A stretch of DNA of 64,000 bases from Leidyana gryllorum EB-2025a (lineage: Eukaryota; Apicomplexa), in the NCBI GenBank assembly GCA_048772705.1, contig JBLWGC010000202.1, forward strand, positions 1-64,000, given 5' to 3'. Below the pieces are notes generated by a model. It searched no databases. It saw nothing but the letters and a program-made list of their open reading frames with translations, and was not told where the DNA came from. Shown one piece after another: positions 22,491-34,463 of the stretch. Position numbers and translations under genes: made by a program. Positions within the stretch are counted from its first letter, which is position 1. Every line of letters starts with the position of its first letter.

Positions 22491-25073
22491 CTATCCACTA
22501 TTGTGCAGTTTGCTGATCTGAGGCAGCAGCCACGCCGCCTGCTTGACCGTCTGATGCCCGTCGCCCCCCTCGCCCACAGGCAGAACCACAGCACAACGAC
22601 ATGCTCGCAGAGGAGGCGTCGCCTCTGCCCCACTTGGACGACCTGAGGTCGACGACGCGCCTGCCGATGACAGAATGCCGCGTGGGCTTCCGAGCAAAAC
22701 ATTCTTAGTACTGGCGAAACCACCCCTGCTCAGTGCTATCTCCACTACCACAATAGCCACTGCTCCGCGACTCTCCTCGCCACTGCAACTCTTCTTGGGA
22801 CCCCTGAACGAGGGGAGGGCTTTGAGACAGTACACTAATTCACTAATCTCCCCATTCCGCTGTCGTAATCTGTGCCGATACGGCGACGAGCTCTCGGCCA
22901 ACCCACACTCCTTGATCGATGTTGGGAGATCCAGGATCACCCCCTCGAGGTCGTTCTCCCCCACACTTTGGATATAATCTTCGTAAACGGTATCGGGAGC
23001 AAAGAAGCGCGGATTAGTGGTCGCCAGACGCATCGCTGCAGCCAAACTATGACATATTCCCGACACTGTGGGCTCCGAGCGGTTCATTTTCATCACTCGC
23101 CCGTTCAGCAGGTTGAGTGCCAGAACGTGACGCAAAGCTCTCCAGTACACCAATCGGACGTCCACCTTCTCACTCAAAGACGCCGGACGCACCTGACAGC
23201 CCAAAGCTAACTTTTCCAGGAATGAGTGGCCCCCAAGTCGCTCATCCACTATGGACTGTCTGAAAAGAGTGGTCGCTGGACCTGTCTGAACTCGCAGAAA
23301 TTCCACTGGCGACCCCTGGCACCCTAAGGCCGTCAGGACTGCGTCACGGATTCCTGCGCATTTGATGCCAAATAACAACAAACGATGTAACGATCCGTCC
23401 TTTCCTGCTGGCATCGGACTTCTGTGTTCGCATTTGAACACTCTGTCAGCCGATAGATCGTCACTCCCAACTCCCTCAATGATCTTCCGGTAGGTTCCCG
23501 GGTCAGCAACGGCAAAGATTTCCAGCAAATATTCATTCATGCCCTGGACATTGGTAGAACGGAGTCGGCAAACGTACTCCTTCTCCGCGTCAGCCGCTAC
23601 AAACACCTTCCACCTCTTCGGAGTCGCACCGACTTCGTCCACACTCGCTTGCTGATCAATGTAACTCTGTATACACGGGTCCGAGAGCGACAAGATTTCT
23701 TGATTCTTCTGCTGGCTCGGAGCGGTACTGGCCACAGTTCCCGGCATTTCAATAGGAGATGACAAAGACCTCAAGCATCGCGACTGCCGAGCGTCACTCG
23801 TCATTGTGCCTATACGGGTCCGCCGTCCTCCGTCAGGGATTCCAGGAGCCTCCTCGCCCACCACTGGCCACTCCCCTCCCCTCTCGTTGCCACAGTTCCG
23901 GGCGGCTGCCGCTGTCGGCGGACGGGGAGGCCGTCTGTTGTACATCTGGGGGAGAGGAGGCCGGCCAACCGGCAGTCCCGTCGTCTCTGACAGCGATGGT
24001 GCCGTAGGTTTCGCGTCCGATGGCGTAGGCAGGGCCGGCGACACACGGCCGACTCCGAGCGGAGAGGTCACGCTCGGAGAGCAGCTGACGATGTCAACTT
24101 CTCCAGTGGCGCCCGCAGTAGGCATTAAAGTCTTCCGGCTGTAAATCGTATGAGCGGCGGCCAGCGTCCGCAAAAACCGTTGGGCCTGACGGAAGAGCAC
24201 CGCACTTCTCCGCAGAGACCTGGACAACCGGGCAAAAGGGTAGGACACCATCACCTCGCCGTCGTCACCACTTGTGAGCGAAACGCATAAGAGGACGCCC
24301 TCAGACGGGTCAGGAAAGGGACAAACGTCGATACAGTATTGATATGACACTTCGTCACAACCAGTGACACACACAGTTGAGCAATCTCTGCTCATCTGTT
24401 CATCGATCGCCCACCCACGCACCTTGGCAGGTATATCGGCCAAATCGATCTCACAATCTTCAACCTCAAGAGGTTCTATGTCGGCCAGTAGAGGGCTCAC
24501 AGAGATAGCAGGACGTAAGAAACCGGTTTGGGAGTCTAACACAAAGGCGCGGCGACTAACATGAGGGTCCAGCAACCCGTTCCAAGCTTGACGAAGAACT
24601 CTACTCATGGCACGAAGCGATAACTCTTTCAATCTGTAGACCGATAGATTGTAAGTGGCATTATCGTAAAGCACAAATGCCTTTAAAGGTCGGAAAAAGA
24701 GTAATCGCTTCTCCTGAAACTCCTCGAACGGACAGAAGTTCTCGATAGCAAAGTCAGCCATTGCCACAACCGCGTCCTCGGCGAGATCACAGGAAGTCCA
24801 AAAGTTCCAGACGTCCTCCTTGACGGCTCCTGTATTCTCTGTGCGGACTCCAGCCAGCTCGGTGGATAGTAAATAAACTATCTGCGTCTCCAGTGGACAG
24901 CCAGACAGCTCCCCATCAACGGCTGGCAAACCACTGGCCGACCAAACAATCCTCGGAACAGGTTCGCACGCATCTTTGATAAGAGCACTAAAGTCCTGCC
25001 GCACCGTGACCGTCAAGCCATCGGCAATAGCCGATTCATTCTCAGAGGTGTCGATATAGGCAGCAACTGGCAT
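22491..25073 (-). CDS. Unrecognised 860-residue protein
   Basis: One uninterrupted minus-strand frame. The first in-frame ATG is 25073 (MPVAAYIDTSE); a longer reading needs a TTG start. It has mixed alpha/beta composition: an N-terminal region rich in aromatic and Leu/Val residues, a Pro/Arg/Gly-rich linker around residues 380-440, then a second folded region ('WKVFVAADAEKEYVCRL' onward), and a Ser/Gly-rich end with scattered Cys. There is no signal peptide or membrane span, and I recognise no family. It is intronless, unlike most neighbours of this size. It lies head-to-tail between the TOG-like gene (98 bp) and the gene at 25112 (38 bp). Confidence 0.7.
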   Translation of the reverse strand: MPVAAYIDTSENESAIADGLTVTVRQDFSALIKDACEPVPRIVWSASGLPAVDGELSGCPLETQIVYLLSTELAGVRTENTGAVKEDVWNFWTSCDLAEDAVVAMADFAIENFCPFEEFQEKRLLFFRPLKAFVLYDNATYNLSVYRLKELSLRAMSRVLRQAWNGLLDPHVSRRAFVLDSQTGFLRPAISVSPLLADIEPLEVEDCEIDLADIPAKVRGWAIDEQMSRDCSTVCVTGCDEVSYQYCIDVCPFPDPSEGVLLCVSLTSGDDGEVMVSYPFARLSRSLRRSAVLFRQAQRFLRTLAAAHTIYSRKTLMPTAGATGEVDIVSCSPSVTSPLGVGRVSPALPTPSDAKPTAPSLSETTGLPVGRPPLPQMYNRRPPRPPTAAAARNCGNERGGEWPVVGEEAPGIPDGGRRTRIGTMTSDARQSRCLRSLSSPIEMPGTVASTAPSQQKNQEILSLSDPCIQSYIDQQASVDEVGATPKRWKVFVAADAEKEYVCRLRSTNVQGMNEYLLEIFAVADPGTYRKIIEGVGSDDLSADRVFKCEHRSPMPAGKDGSLHRLLLFGIKCAGIRDAVLTALGCQGSPVEFLRVQTGPATTLFRQSIVDERLGGHSFLEKLALGCQVRPASLSEKVDVRLVYWRALRHVLALNLLNGRVMKMNRSEPTVSGICHSLAAAMRLATTNPRFFAPDTVYEDYIQSVGENDLEGVILDLPTSIKECGLAESSSPYRHRLRQRNGEISELVYCLKALPSFRGPKKSCSGEESRGAVAIVVVEIALSRGGFASTKNVLLGSPRGILSSAGASSTSGRPSGAEATPPLRACRCAVVLPVGEGGDGHQTVKQAAWLLPQISKLHNSG

Positions 25074-25111
25074 TTTGGCTAGGCTGCACGTCACATGCGT
25101 TGAAGGCGCAC

Positions 25112-25967
25112 TCAATCGTCTTCACCGGACGAGCTGTCACTCTCGGGTGGTGCCTCGACTGTACCATCTCTTTGAAGGGCACTTGTGAGGTTCTCGATAT
25201 TCAGGACACGTTCGCACGCGTTCAGCACACGATTTACATTGGTCTGCGGAAATGAGGAATCGTGTTCGGATGTGCCTTTTGGGAGACTCACTGCCGGAAC
25301 CACTGCGAAATCGGTGACTCGAAAGACGTTTTGAGTACACAGGATATCTTGAACGGCTTGCGAGAACACAATTTCGATGAGAAGGCTCTGACCATCGAGT
25401 GTAGCCAGTGGCACGGCCAAATGGTTATCCAAAGCCTCTCCAACTAGTCGTTGTTTCGCAGCGTAGTGCACCGTGAGCTTGTGGAGATAATCGGTTTGCA
25501 GTTTTTGCATGGCATCTTTGGCCAGAATCTGTATCGAGTGGTCTGTGTGTTGGTTGTATTGAGGTTACGGCTCACCTTGATGAGGGTATCGCCCTCTGGG
25601 GTCTCAACGCGGCCGGCCGATGAGGTATAGAGGTTGCGCATGACTTTACGGAACACTCTAATTGTTCTGGGCAGCCGATAATCCGGGCTGAACTCGATGA
25701 GTTGATTCTGGGTGGTATGCAGGAGGATGTGGAGGCGTTTGGCCTTGCGGATGGGGGAGTCGAAGGCCATAAGGAGCGCTTGATGTAATTTATTCATATT
25801 GATGTCCCCATCGTCTTCGAATTCTTCGGCGATTTCGGCCGCGGTTTGACGAAAGCGTCGTTTGCCACGTTTGAGGTCGACAGTGCTGTGGGGAAGATGT
25901 GAGTTTCGGGGTGAGCCGGAGGTGCTTACGCATGTGAGAGAAGGAGGGTGATGTTGGACGCTGGCAT
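25112..25967 (-). CDS. Unrecognised protein, three or four exons
   Basis: A protein of about 240-255 residues. The first exon starts at ATG 25967 (MPASNITLLLSHA) and ends before 'gtaagcacc' at about 25930. Later exons carry 'VDLKRGKRRFRQTAAEIAEE', 'PIRKAKRLHILLHTTQNQL' and a mostly helical region, ending in the acidic tail 'ESDSSSGEDD'. Introns are 43-48 nt. A further possible intron (about 25293-25244) is a multiple of three and stays open, so splicing there is undecided. I recognise no family. The acidic tail with CK2-type serines and the early basic patch would suit a nuclear protein. Its start codon overlaps the longest version of the divergent plus-strand gene. Confidence 0.6.
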
Positions 25968-26006
25968 TGTTGGAGTTGGGCTAAAAAAAGTGGGAGTGAA
26001 TTTGGA

Positions 26007-26895
26007 GATGGGATCTGTGGAAATTGATCCCTTCCCGGTTGGTCAGACGAGTAACCGTCACCAATACTATGAGAGTGGTGAAGGCGAATATGAGAGCGTC
26101 GATCAGCGGGAAGACACGCGAAGAGATTTGGTAGCGAGCGTTCGTCAGATGGAAGATCTGATTGTGAATATGAGGGAGGTCACTGTAAGGTTGGCTGCCC
26201 GAGTGGATGACTTGGAGCAGCGTTTACGGACGGACTACAATGGGTTAAAGACTGAGATTAACGGTCGGGTGGCATTGCATTCCTGGCTGAAACGAGGATA
26301 CGGTATATCGATTGTGAATGATTTGGTGACCGAATTGACTTTGGAGTGGGGAACAGCTGGGAATGGAAGAGAGTATAATAAGAGATTAAATCGTGTGTGG
26401 CCTTCGGCTGTTTGCGGGGCGTTGGCGTATAATGGTACGAACAATCGCGCATTATTTTTCCCGCATAAGGGAGTGACTTGTGTTCAAATTGATTTATTTG
26501 CTCGGATTACTTACAAACCCGGATGGCCACCAGTGGCGGCTCTGACACCCATATCGGATCGTGAGCCTCCCGAGGTTCATGGATTGGCCGTTTTTGAAGT
26601 GACCAAAGTCGATCTAAGTGTCGACCTTCGGACATTCTTCCCCAAATTAATGCAATTGGAGAAACAGCTGTACGCTGTGTGCCACTATTATGACTGCGAT
26701 GATCTGACTTTACTCTTTTACGCTGTCGGCCTTATCAGCCCATACTTCACCACCTCCGATACAATGGCGGATACCCTACATTTTTATATGACCTCCAGTC
26801 AGATCGCCCTCGCTGCTCCACGCTGCAGAACGTTATACGACTCCGGCAGATTCCACTTTCTCAACCTCTCCGCCGAATCCGCAGCCGTTGGATGA
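26007..26895 (+). CDS. Unrecognised coiled-coil protein
   Basis: A single open frame; it can also be read from ATG 25951. I prefer ATG 26007 (MGSVEIDPFPVG), because 25951 would overlap the start of the opposite gene (25967). Residues 30-85 or so form a heptad-like coiled coil ('SVRQMEDLIVNMREVTVRLA' then 'VDDLEQRL'). A globular alpha/beta part rich in Tyr, Phe and Leu follows. There is no signal peptide or clear membrane span, and no family was recognised. It lies head-to-head with the gene at 25112 and 55 bp ahead of the next plus-strand gene. Confidence 0.62.
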
Positions 26896-26950
26896 ACTAC
26901 AAATCGCATGCACGTTATTTTGTGGGGCGAACAAGTCTGAATACGCTAAA

Positions 26951-27596
26951 ATGTCCGATCAAGATCAACCTCAACAGGAGGCTGCTGCTTTCGAGCCCAA
27001 CCCATATCAAGCCTATCTACCAGGCTATCCCAAGAGAGCCGTCGAAGGACTCTTCCCCAAACCCGAAATCTCTGAACGCATTTTTGCTCAGGCTGGCACT
27101 GCTGCGTACAACTGTAAGTCGCCACACAAAACGTCATCAAATAATCATCAACAGGGCACCAGGTTGAAGATATCACCAGCGACAAACCGAATCCGGTAAG
27201 CAACCGTCTTCACTTGGGGGGGGGGGGAGGGTGTCCTCCTACCGCTCTCCAATCCCACGCAAAATCACACTCACTCACTCACCCATTCACTCACTCTCGC
27301 AGAACACTCAATGGAAGGCGATTGATCCCGCAGTTTTGTATGTAAACTGTATGCCCTGGACCGCTTACCCCTTCGGCATTCCGGTGTCCGACCAGCCCTG
27401 CCCTTACTACAAGCCCCCCAAGCGCGAGGTCACCGCTCCTAGCTGGACCGAGTCCAGCAGCGAGTCCTCCCCCAGCCAATCTTTCTCTGACTCCACATCC
27501 TCCGAAAACATTCTCAAACCCTCCACAAAACACTCTATGGAGCGAAGAATGCGCGAGATGGAGCAATCTATCGCCTACGGATGGACTGGAAAGTGA
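26951..27596 (+). CDS. Unrecognised Pro/aromatic-rich small protein, three exons
   Basis: About 160 residues from three exons, with GT-AG introns of about 40 and 105 nt; the second contains a run of G (27217-27227) and CTCA repeats. The joins read '...AAYNWHQVEDITSDKPNP|NTQ...' in one frame. The protein is rich in Pro, Trp and Tyr ('YQAYLPGYPKR', 'CMPWTAYPFGIPV') and then has a Ser-rich stretch and a short basic end helix. This composition resembles microtubule inner or axonemal coat proteins, but that is only an impression. No family was recognised. Confidence 0.6.
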
Positions 27597-27703
27597 TCAA
27601 CAAACCTTTCTCCCATCACATTGTATCTTAGTATCTCTGCCGAGTTGTGTTGCTGACTGTGTTGTGTGCTCTATGTTCGGTATTTCGCGTCATATGGACG
27701 GCA

Positions 27704-28327
27704 TTATTGATAGTAAGGGAATGATATGTAAACTTCACGCGGATTATGGAACCAAGTCAGAGGTTGATATATAATGTCCGCTGGCTCCAACCACAATCCA
27801 CTGTGCTTCTCAAGCGGGGTGTACAAATCAGTTATCAATTCCGGCTCGGTGGCCATCACCAGGTGCTGCCAGTCCTTTCGAATGTACTGGATCACCCGAC
27901 TCAGAAACTCAGACTCAGCAGTCAGCGCAATCCAGTGCTTTGCACATCCCGCAAAGCACCCAAACTCGCCAGTGCCTTTTTTGCAGGTCTCCTTGATCTT
28001 ATTCTCATTTTCAGCCTTAATTCGCTTCCAAGTCTCTATAAAAAGGTTCCACACACCGTGTGTGCTCCTTCACTCACCCCCTATTTCGGGTGCCAGAAAG
28101 TCTATATCCAAGAATGTTGCAGCGTGAGCTGCCCACGGATTGAAATGCGATATCCAATTGGTATTGCCATCTTCCTGCGAATCATTTCGCCCAGGTGGCG
28201 GTGGCTTGGAAGCCGCTGGTGGGGGCGCTGCTTTGGCCTTTAAAGGTGTCTGAGTGGCTGTCTTAGATGGGGGGGGAGGTGCTTTAGCTGGCTTGCTTTT
28301 AGTAGGGGGAGGTTTGGCCGCTTTCAT
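27704..28327 (-). CDS. Unrecognised protein with Pro/Lys/Ala-rich N-terminus, two exons
   Basis: About 194 residues. ATG 28327 opens a 45-residue Lys/Pro/Ala low-complexity region ('PPPPSKTATQTPLKAKAAPP'), then 'WISHFNPWAAHAATF'. A 42-nt intron whose centre is the palindrome CACACGGTGTGTG separates exon 1 from a Cys/Trp-bearing C-terminal part ('GEFGCFAGCAKHWIAL', 'KHSGLWLEPADIIYQ'). The join ATA-GGG-G|AG-ACT restores the frame. There is no family match from memory. It is divergent from RPS4, with 122 bp between start codons, so the two probably share a promoter region. Confidence 0.6.
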
Positions 28328-28449
28328 GCTCTTAGACAGAACAAAAAAATGATTTCGAACTCTGGTGCACACAATGGGTATTTAGTTTTTTCATTGCAGT
28401 CGCAAGTTTTTTGGCGTCTCGGTCTTAGCAATAAGACACTTCCTGGAAA

Positions 28450-29329
28450 ATGGTAACCTCATTGTGACTTAGAACGATTGCGGACACTATGATTAAACTC
28501 AGGTTTGTGGATTCAAGAAACATCTGAAGCGGATTGCCACTCCCCGGCACTGGTGTTTGGACAAGCTCACTGGAGTTTACGCCCCCAGACCCAGCTCCGG
28601 TCCCCACAAGCTTCGCGACTGCTTGCCGCTCGCTCTGTTGCTCCGCAACCGTCTGAAGTACGCTCTTACTTATGACGAGGTCAAGCTGATTGTTATGCAA
28701 CGTCACATCAAGATTGATGGGAAAGTTCGCACTGACAAGACCTTCCCCTGCGGTTTCATGGGTGAGTAGTCTTTGGAGAGGAATTGATGTCACAATGCGT
28801 ATTGTTTGCAGATGTCATCAGCATTGAAAAGACCGGCAAGCACTTCCGGATGTTGTACGACGTTAAGGGCCGCTTCCAGCCTCACAAGATCAACGCTGAT
28901 GAGGCTTCTTATAAGCTCTGCCGTGTTCGCAAGGTCATGATTGGCAAGAAGGGTATCCCCTATGCTTACCTTCATGATGGCCGCACTGTCCGCTATGCCC
29001 ACCCTGACGTCAAGGTCAACGACTCTCTCAAGATCGACCTCAAGACTGGCAAGCCTCTTGATCACTTGAAGTTCGTTGAGGGTGCCCTCGCCATGATCAC
29101 CTCCGGTCGTTCGATCGGTCGTGTGGGTCAGGTCATCACTCACGACCGCCACCCCGGTTCCGTTGACATGGTCACTCTCAAGGACGCTCGTGGAGAGATC
29201 TTCTCCACTCGTTCCGAGAACGTGTTCATCATCGGTTCTGAGAACAAGGCTCTGGTCACTCTGCCCCGTGAGAAGGGTGTGAGAAAGAGCATTCTCGAGC
29301 AGCAGAAGGAACGTGTTAGCCGTCATTAA
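28450..29329 (+). CDS. RPS4: Small-subunit ribosomal protein eS4
   Basis: A cytosolic 40S ribosomal protein. Exons are 28450-28452 (only the ATG), 28503-28761 and 28812-29329; both introns are 50 nt. Joined, it begins '[19 protein letters not shown]'. It contains '[20 protein letters not shown]', '[10 protein letters not shown]', '[17 protein letters not shown]' and '[17 protein letters not shown]', giving about 260 residues as expected. An intron directly after the initiator codon is common in ribosomal protein genes. The 'DGRT...HPD.KVND' form is like that of apicomplexans as I recall, and is my main clue to the organism. GC-rich, C-ending codons fit high expression. Confidence 0.97.
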
Positions 29330-29417
29330 ACAAACCAGATCCAAACTGAGTCGCCATTAAACGAACCGCAATCCACAAATCTAGTCACCATCTGGTGCTG
29401 ATTCCCTAAACGTTCAC

Positions 29418-30101
29418 TCAGAGTTCTGTCTTGAGTAGCAGTTGTTCGTAGGATCTGTGTCCATCAATGTTCTGGAAGGCTTCGAGCATGAAAGCCGAAA
29501 GATCACCGGTGTTCAGGCAGGTTCTTCGTTCCACAGGTTTGACAATGGCAAAATAACGTTCGAAAAAGGTCTGCCTCCGGCAGAGCACTTTCTCATAATC
29601 GAAGTATCCTTTGGAACCATAGATTGCCCGACACAGGAGCGGCCCGTGACACTGAAAGACTGGTGAGGAACATATCTCTGGTTGAGAGCACACGCGTGTG
29701 TGCTATGAGCTTACAGAGTCTGCGTAGCCTTTTAGACGAACTCAGTAGGGTACGAAACTGGTCGGATACAAGTTTGACCGTTTCTGAGAGTTGTGGGTTT
29801 TCAGGGGGAACTATCTGGTCTCACCGTCCACCAATAGCATGTATTCCTGGAAGTTGAAGGGAAGCTCGGGTGGCAGACGAGCTCTAAGCTTGTCAAACCG
29901 TTCATGCCTTTCTGCAGTTCTGATTCTATCGATGGCATCGTCTATCTGCTGATCGAATGGGAGCGCTTGAAAGTCGGGAACATCAGGCTTTGCAACCTGC
30001 CACCAGCGGATTTTGGGAGGATGGGTTGTCGAAGTGGTGGTGGTAGCTGTATTTTCCGCATAAGCGACGAGGATGGAGAGGAAAGTGGACGTCAAGTGCA
30101 T
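29418..30101 (-). CDS. Cys-containing secreted protein, unrecognised, three exons
   Basis: ATG 30101 gives a signal-peptide-like start (MHLTSTFLSILVAYA) followed by a Thr-rich stretch. Exon 1 ends near 29825. A 41-nt intron (gtgaga...tctcag) and a 57-nt intron (gtaagc...ctcaccag, containing CACACGCGTGTGTGC) keep frame. They lead to 'FFQCHGPLLCRAIYGSKG' and 'VLCRRQTFFERYFAIV'. Using the nearer acceptor of the second intron would give a stop, which is why I chose the later one. The mature protein would have several Cys, fit for disulphides. It is divergent from the acidic protein gene at 30279 (177 bp). Function unknown. Confidence 0.55.
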
Positions 30102-30278
30102 TTTAGTACAGAACAGACAAACGCACACATGGATGTCATTAGGGTTTCCTGTGTGCGTCGTCTAGGTGACCTAATGCTTGAAGGTAAAATAGATCAAATA
30201 AACATCAGCGAGCGGATCTTGATCGATTCTCACTCTTTCACTGATAGTTAGTAGAATTCATCAATCTCAAGGTGGAAG

Positions 30279-33200
30279 ATGAAGGTTCCGTGTCTTCACA
30301 TTGTTGGTCACGTCATCCCGTGCCCCCACGCTCATCTAATTGACGATTCAATCCTGAGTGGCATCAGTCCGAAGCTGCTATACGCGCTGCGGAATTCCGA
30401 GTACTATACTCCGCGCAGTGGTCCTGAGTCTCGTGCGCTGAGTGAAATCCCCGATCCCTTTACTGTTGAGCTGCCTAATGACGCTTCTGGTGACGACGAG
30501 CGTGCGAATGACGCTTCTGGTGACGAGCGGGCGAATGACGCTTCTGATGACGAGCGGGCGAATGACGCTTCTGGTGATGAGGAGGCGAATGACGCTTCGG
30601 GAGAGGGTTCTGAAGGCGATGGTTCGGGCGAGGACGAGTTGGACGACATTTCGGGCGAGGAGGAGGGTGACGGCGGTTGGGGTGCGAACCTGGAAGATGA
30701 GCCTTGGGATCCGTCATTGGACGAAACCGACCATCTGTCGGATATCGTTCTGCACGCCGAGGCCATGGCTTCTCCGCGAGGCTTTACTGAAGAAAGAGAT
30801 CACAATAAAAAGTCTGAAACCACGGGCACCGTATTCGATCATTTCATAGTCGAGGGTGATATGGTTCGTATCGTGACCGAGCCTTTTATACCTGTTCGAC
30901 TTGACCCCTTTGACTATCCTGCCCCCTTCGACGTCAAGGCCGCGGCGGCGGCGAGTGCTGCGGCTATGAACTCATTGTCTGACGAAGCTTCCTCGAGTGC
31001 GTTTGACCATCCTGCCCCTTCGAGGCAAGACGGGGCGGCAGCAGGGGTTACGATAGAAGACAAGTCTGTAATGTCTGAGGAGAGCGATATTGGTTCATCT
31101 GTTGCTTCGGAAGAGTTCCATGAAGAGCTTTTCTTCGGGGATGATCGAGATTTCGATGTTTTCGATCTAAGACAGTTGACGGAGTTCAATCGGAAGGACT
31201 TCCACAGCTTGGACGAGATGGTGTCGATACAGTGTCTGTTGGACTTGGACCTGTGGTATCGCCTGGAACTGCAACGAACCAACGATCGGTACCCTGAGAA
31301 CGAGTATGCTGAGCACAGGGTGCGGGCGAACCACGCGAGGCGAGCCGACCGAAGACTCCGAATAATCGACGCTGAGCCCATGAAGATCGGCCAACTTCCA
31401 GATGGCTCTTCCATGGCAGATGTTGACGGGTGGAGGAGTTGGATGGCTGTTTACGGCGAGATGTTCGACCAGTCGTCCAACGACCCCTCGAAACCGTTGA
31501 AGAGGAGACATGTGCCTCGTTTGAGCTCCAAGCAACCGCCTCCAGAGTATTCCGATGAGCAAATCCTCGATAAACTAACTCTGAGTGCGCCCGACGGTGA
31601 AGATGAACAGTACTTCTTGGAACTGTTCCGGTTACCCATCGCCGCATTCCGACCTAAAGCTCTTAACGTCTTGATGTCTCTCGTCTCAAGACGGTACGAC
31701 CCATCTGGGCCTGAGACAGCACTCGTCTCTGCATCAAAGGCTCAGACTGGCGACGATGACGGGGCGAGGGTATCCGCCCTGCCGTCTTTGAGCCACCCTG
31801 TAACTGGCTCCCCTGTAAACGCCGTGGAAGAGGATCTGATGGTTGGCGGAGGACAAATCGTGCGCGCCCCGAGCGGTCTGTCTGATTCGTCGGACGTGTT
31901 CCTCTGCGCGAAAGACTCCGCGCCAAAGGACCAATTCAACCCTAAGATTACCAGCGAAACTGCCACGGGCACTGCAACACAGACTTTGCACAGCTCTGAC
32001 CCCGTCAAGACTCAGATCGAAAGCGTAACACCCGAGATCTGGTTGGCAACCGAGGCCGAGAGAAATCTGCTGATTCGGAATGCTCGATTTGAGAACTTTT
32101 GCCGCTGGCGTGATGCGTGGCTCACGCACAGAAGCGAAGTTCAGCAGCGGCCGCTTCCGGTGGTAAATGATCGCGAGACCTATATGACAGAGAATGACGT
32201 CGAGTGGAAGGAACCAAGCGACTATATCCAAAACGCTCTGCCGGTCTCGAGATACTTGAAGACTGGAAACCCCTTCGATGAGTCCGATGATGAGTACGAC
32301 GAACAAAAGGCTTTGGCAGAAGTTGAAGCTGAGGCTGAGAGGAGTAAATTGGCAGCTGAAATGATCATTGGTATTGGCGGCCGGAACTTTGTCAACGACA
32401 TTGCCGACTATTTGGACGGCAGAATCCACCATGTGGACATCCGCCGCAACAGTCACAACCGCATGTTGGGCGGCGACCTCCCGCCGACCTCCAATTATTA
32501 TGTCTTCGCGGGCGCGGGCGAAATCGATAAGAACAAGAAGACAGTCGCTCGCTACGATGGCTGTCTGAAAATCAAAACCGCCCGCATTGAAGCCCGGATG
32601 CAACATAGAAACTGTAATAAGCGGCTCGTCTATCAGCCGATCGTTAGTCATATCCGCCGCCTCGAGTATCAGTGCCCGGAATGCGGCCGCCAGGCATGTC
32701 TTGGACCCACTCTGCAAGAAAGGGCTTACGCCAAACCGACCGTCCGAGTCGCTCCCTTAGGGTTCAAGACCACCTCCCTTCCTCCAACCACTCCGGCGCT
32801 GCGGGGCTCGGCTTCTAGCGATTATGGCAGTGGATCCTCCACACCTAAACTCACTGAAGACCTCTCCCCGAGCGAAGTTCACATCAAAGACCTCTTCGGA
32901 ATCTCTCACCACGGACTCTCGAAGAGTACTAAGAAACTGCTCGGATTCCCCACCAAGCCCGGCGAACACACCACCGAACCCCGTGTCCAACAGGACATCA
33001 GTGATCTCCTCAACTCCTCGGGAGCCAGTGAAGATGCAGAAATTACCCGACCCCGTGGATGGCGAAGCCGCCGCTTGGATGCCATTCTGGAACACCCTTC
33101 CGACTCAGAGGTAAGCGATGGTGCAGAAAATATAACATCTCTTTCCTCACAGACGCGTCACCGAAATCGCGCTCCAACCACCAAACACACCGTCGAAGAG

Positions 33201-34430
33201 CTCAAGAATCTATACATTCTGGATCCTGTACAGAGAGCTTTGTCAATGGAACTCGAAGCCCGACTACGCTCCAAATGTGCCAAGCGAGTTGCCTTCAGAG
33301 CAAAGCGGGTGAGGGACAACGGCGGCGACATCAATGACCACGTCGGAGCAATGTACGGGGGCACTCATAGGTCGGACGAGTCCTCCTCCTCCGACGATCT
33401 CGACCACACAGCGCCACCAGGTGAGGACGAGACTGACACTCGCTCAATACCAAATCCACTCAGCTAACGTTCCTGCTCCAGTGAACACTCGTCCGGCTCC
33501 TCGAAAGCACAGGCTAGGATTCTTCAGACGCCACCGCAAGAACTCTCAGAACGATACGAGCAATCTTGTCAGCAACAGCCCCGCAACGTTGGAGGACGGT
33601 TGGAAAGAATTCGAATTATCAGTACTACGATCACGGGCTTTGTGCACTTCCGACGATTGGAGCATTGGACCCGAGTTCACTACCTTCCCAGGTATTTGCC
33701 ACTTACATCTCACTTGCCATACTTTGCCGCCGCCACCTCAGACTCCTTGGACATTACTCCCACCGAGGGACGCAGAGCGACAAGCAGATCACAACGATTC
33801 ATTGAGAAAATGAAAAAAGGAGGTACGTTGCCTGCGACCTCCGACCCGCCCTCGGCCTTGACTACTGCACCCGACACACATGAGCGGACAACCACTGCTT
33901 CTTCGACTGTTGAGAACAAAGTTGGAAAACGGTCGTCAGATGATCCTGGAAAGGCGGATTTGACACCTTGCCAACCTTCATCGTCCTCCCACAAATCAAA
34001 GGCCGACGCACACGTGTGTGCTACACCGTCGGATCCTGTGTATGTCCTCCATGATTCCACGGATATAACACCCAGTGATGAACGAATTGATCTGTTATTG
34101 CAGGTCGTCGATTCTTTAAATGATTCCAAGGTCCGCTCCGCAATGCAACGAAGAATTCGCGAGCTGAAAGCTCGTCTTAACCGAATTGAAGAACCTGAAC
34201 CTTGTCCGCCTTTACGGACAAACAATTCTTTTATTTTACGTCGACGATCCGCCGAAGATCGAATTCGGAGACTTGAGAGGGAGTCCGACGAGAAAAACGG
34301 ACGGCTTCCCCCCCAGGATCCTGCCGAGTATATGGTCTTCAGAAGTCAGGCTGGCGCTCGAGACGCTTTAGATCCGAAGCGCTGGCCAGAATTGAAACAT
34401 CTCACCGAGACGGCAAGCCTTGATAAGTAG
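30279..34430 (+). CDS. Large acidic protein with tandem ANDASGDER repeats, four exons
   Basis: About 1,330 residues; exons 30279-33110, 33153-33420, 33482-33691 and 33742-34430, with in-phase GT-AG joins. The N-terminal 60 residues contain Cys/His ('LHIVGHVIPCPHAHLID'). Next come about five short tandem acidic repeats around NDASGDERA, then a long acidic Ser/Asp/Glu region. A Cys pair 'YQCPECGRQAC' occurs at about residue 800, and basic/helical sequence ('MQRRIRELKARLNRIEEPE') near the end. The first 42-nt intron is a multiple of three and could be retained. No known family. A nuclear or scaffolding role would suit the composition but is not shown. Confidence 0.62.
30472..30602 (+). repeat. 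In-frame tandem repeat, 24-30 bp unit, about five copies
   Basis: The unit AATGACGCTTCTGGTGACGAGCGGGCG and near copies encode NDASGDERA-type peptides in the large acidic protein. Units differ by small in-frame length changes, the usual sign of replication slippage. Confidence 0.9.
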
Positions 34431-34463
34431 ATAGATATTGGCGTTAATGTCTCGGACCAGGTA

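Noticed and set aside
29694-29711. Read-through of the palindrome-bearing segment as coding sequence in the secreted gene at 29418
   Set aside because: It is flanked by gtaagc and ctcaccag, rejoins frame when removed as 57 nt, and carries the palindrome found in other introns.
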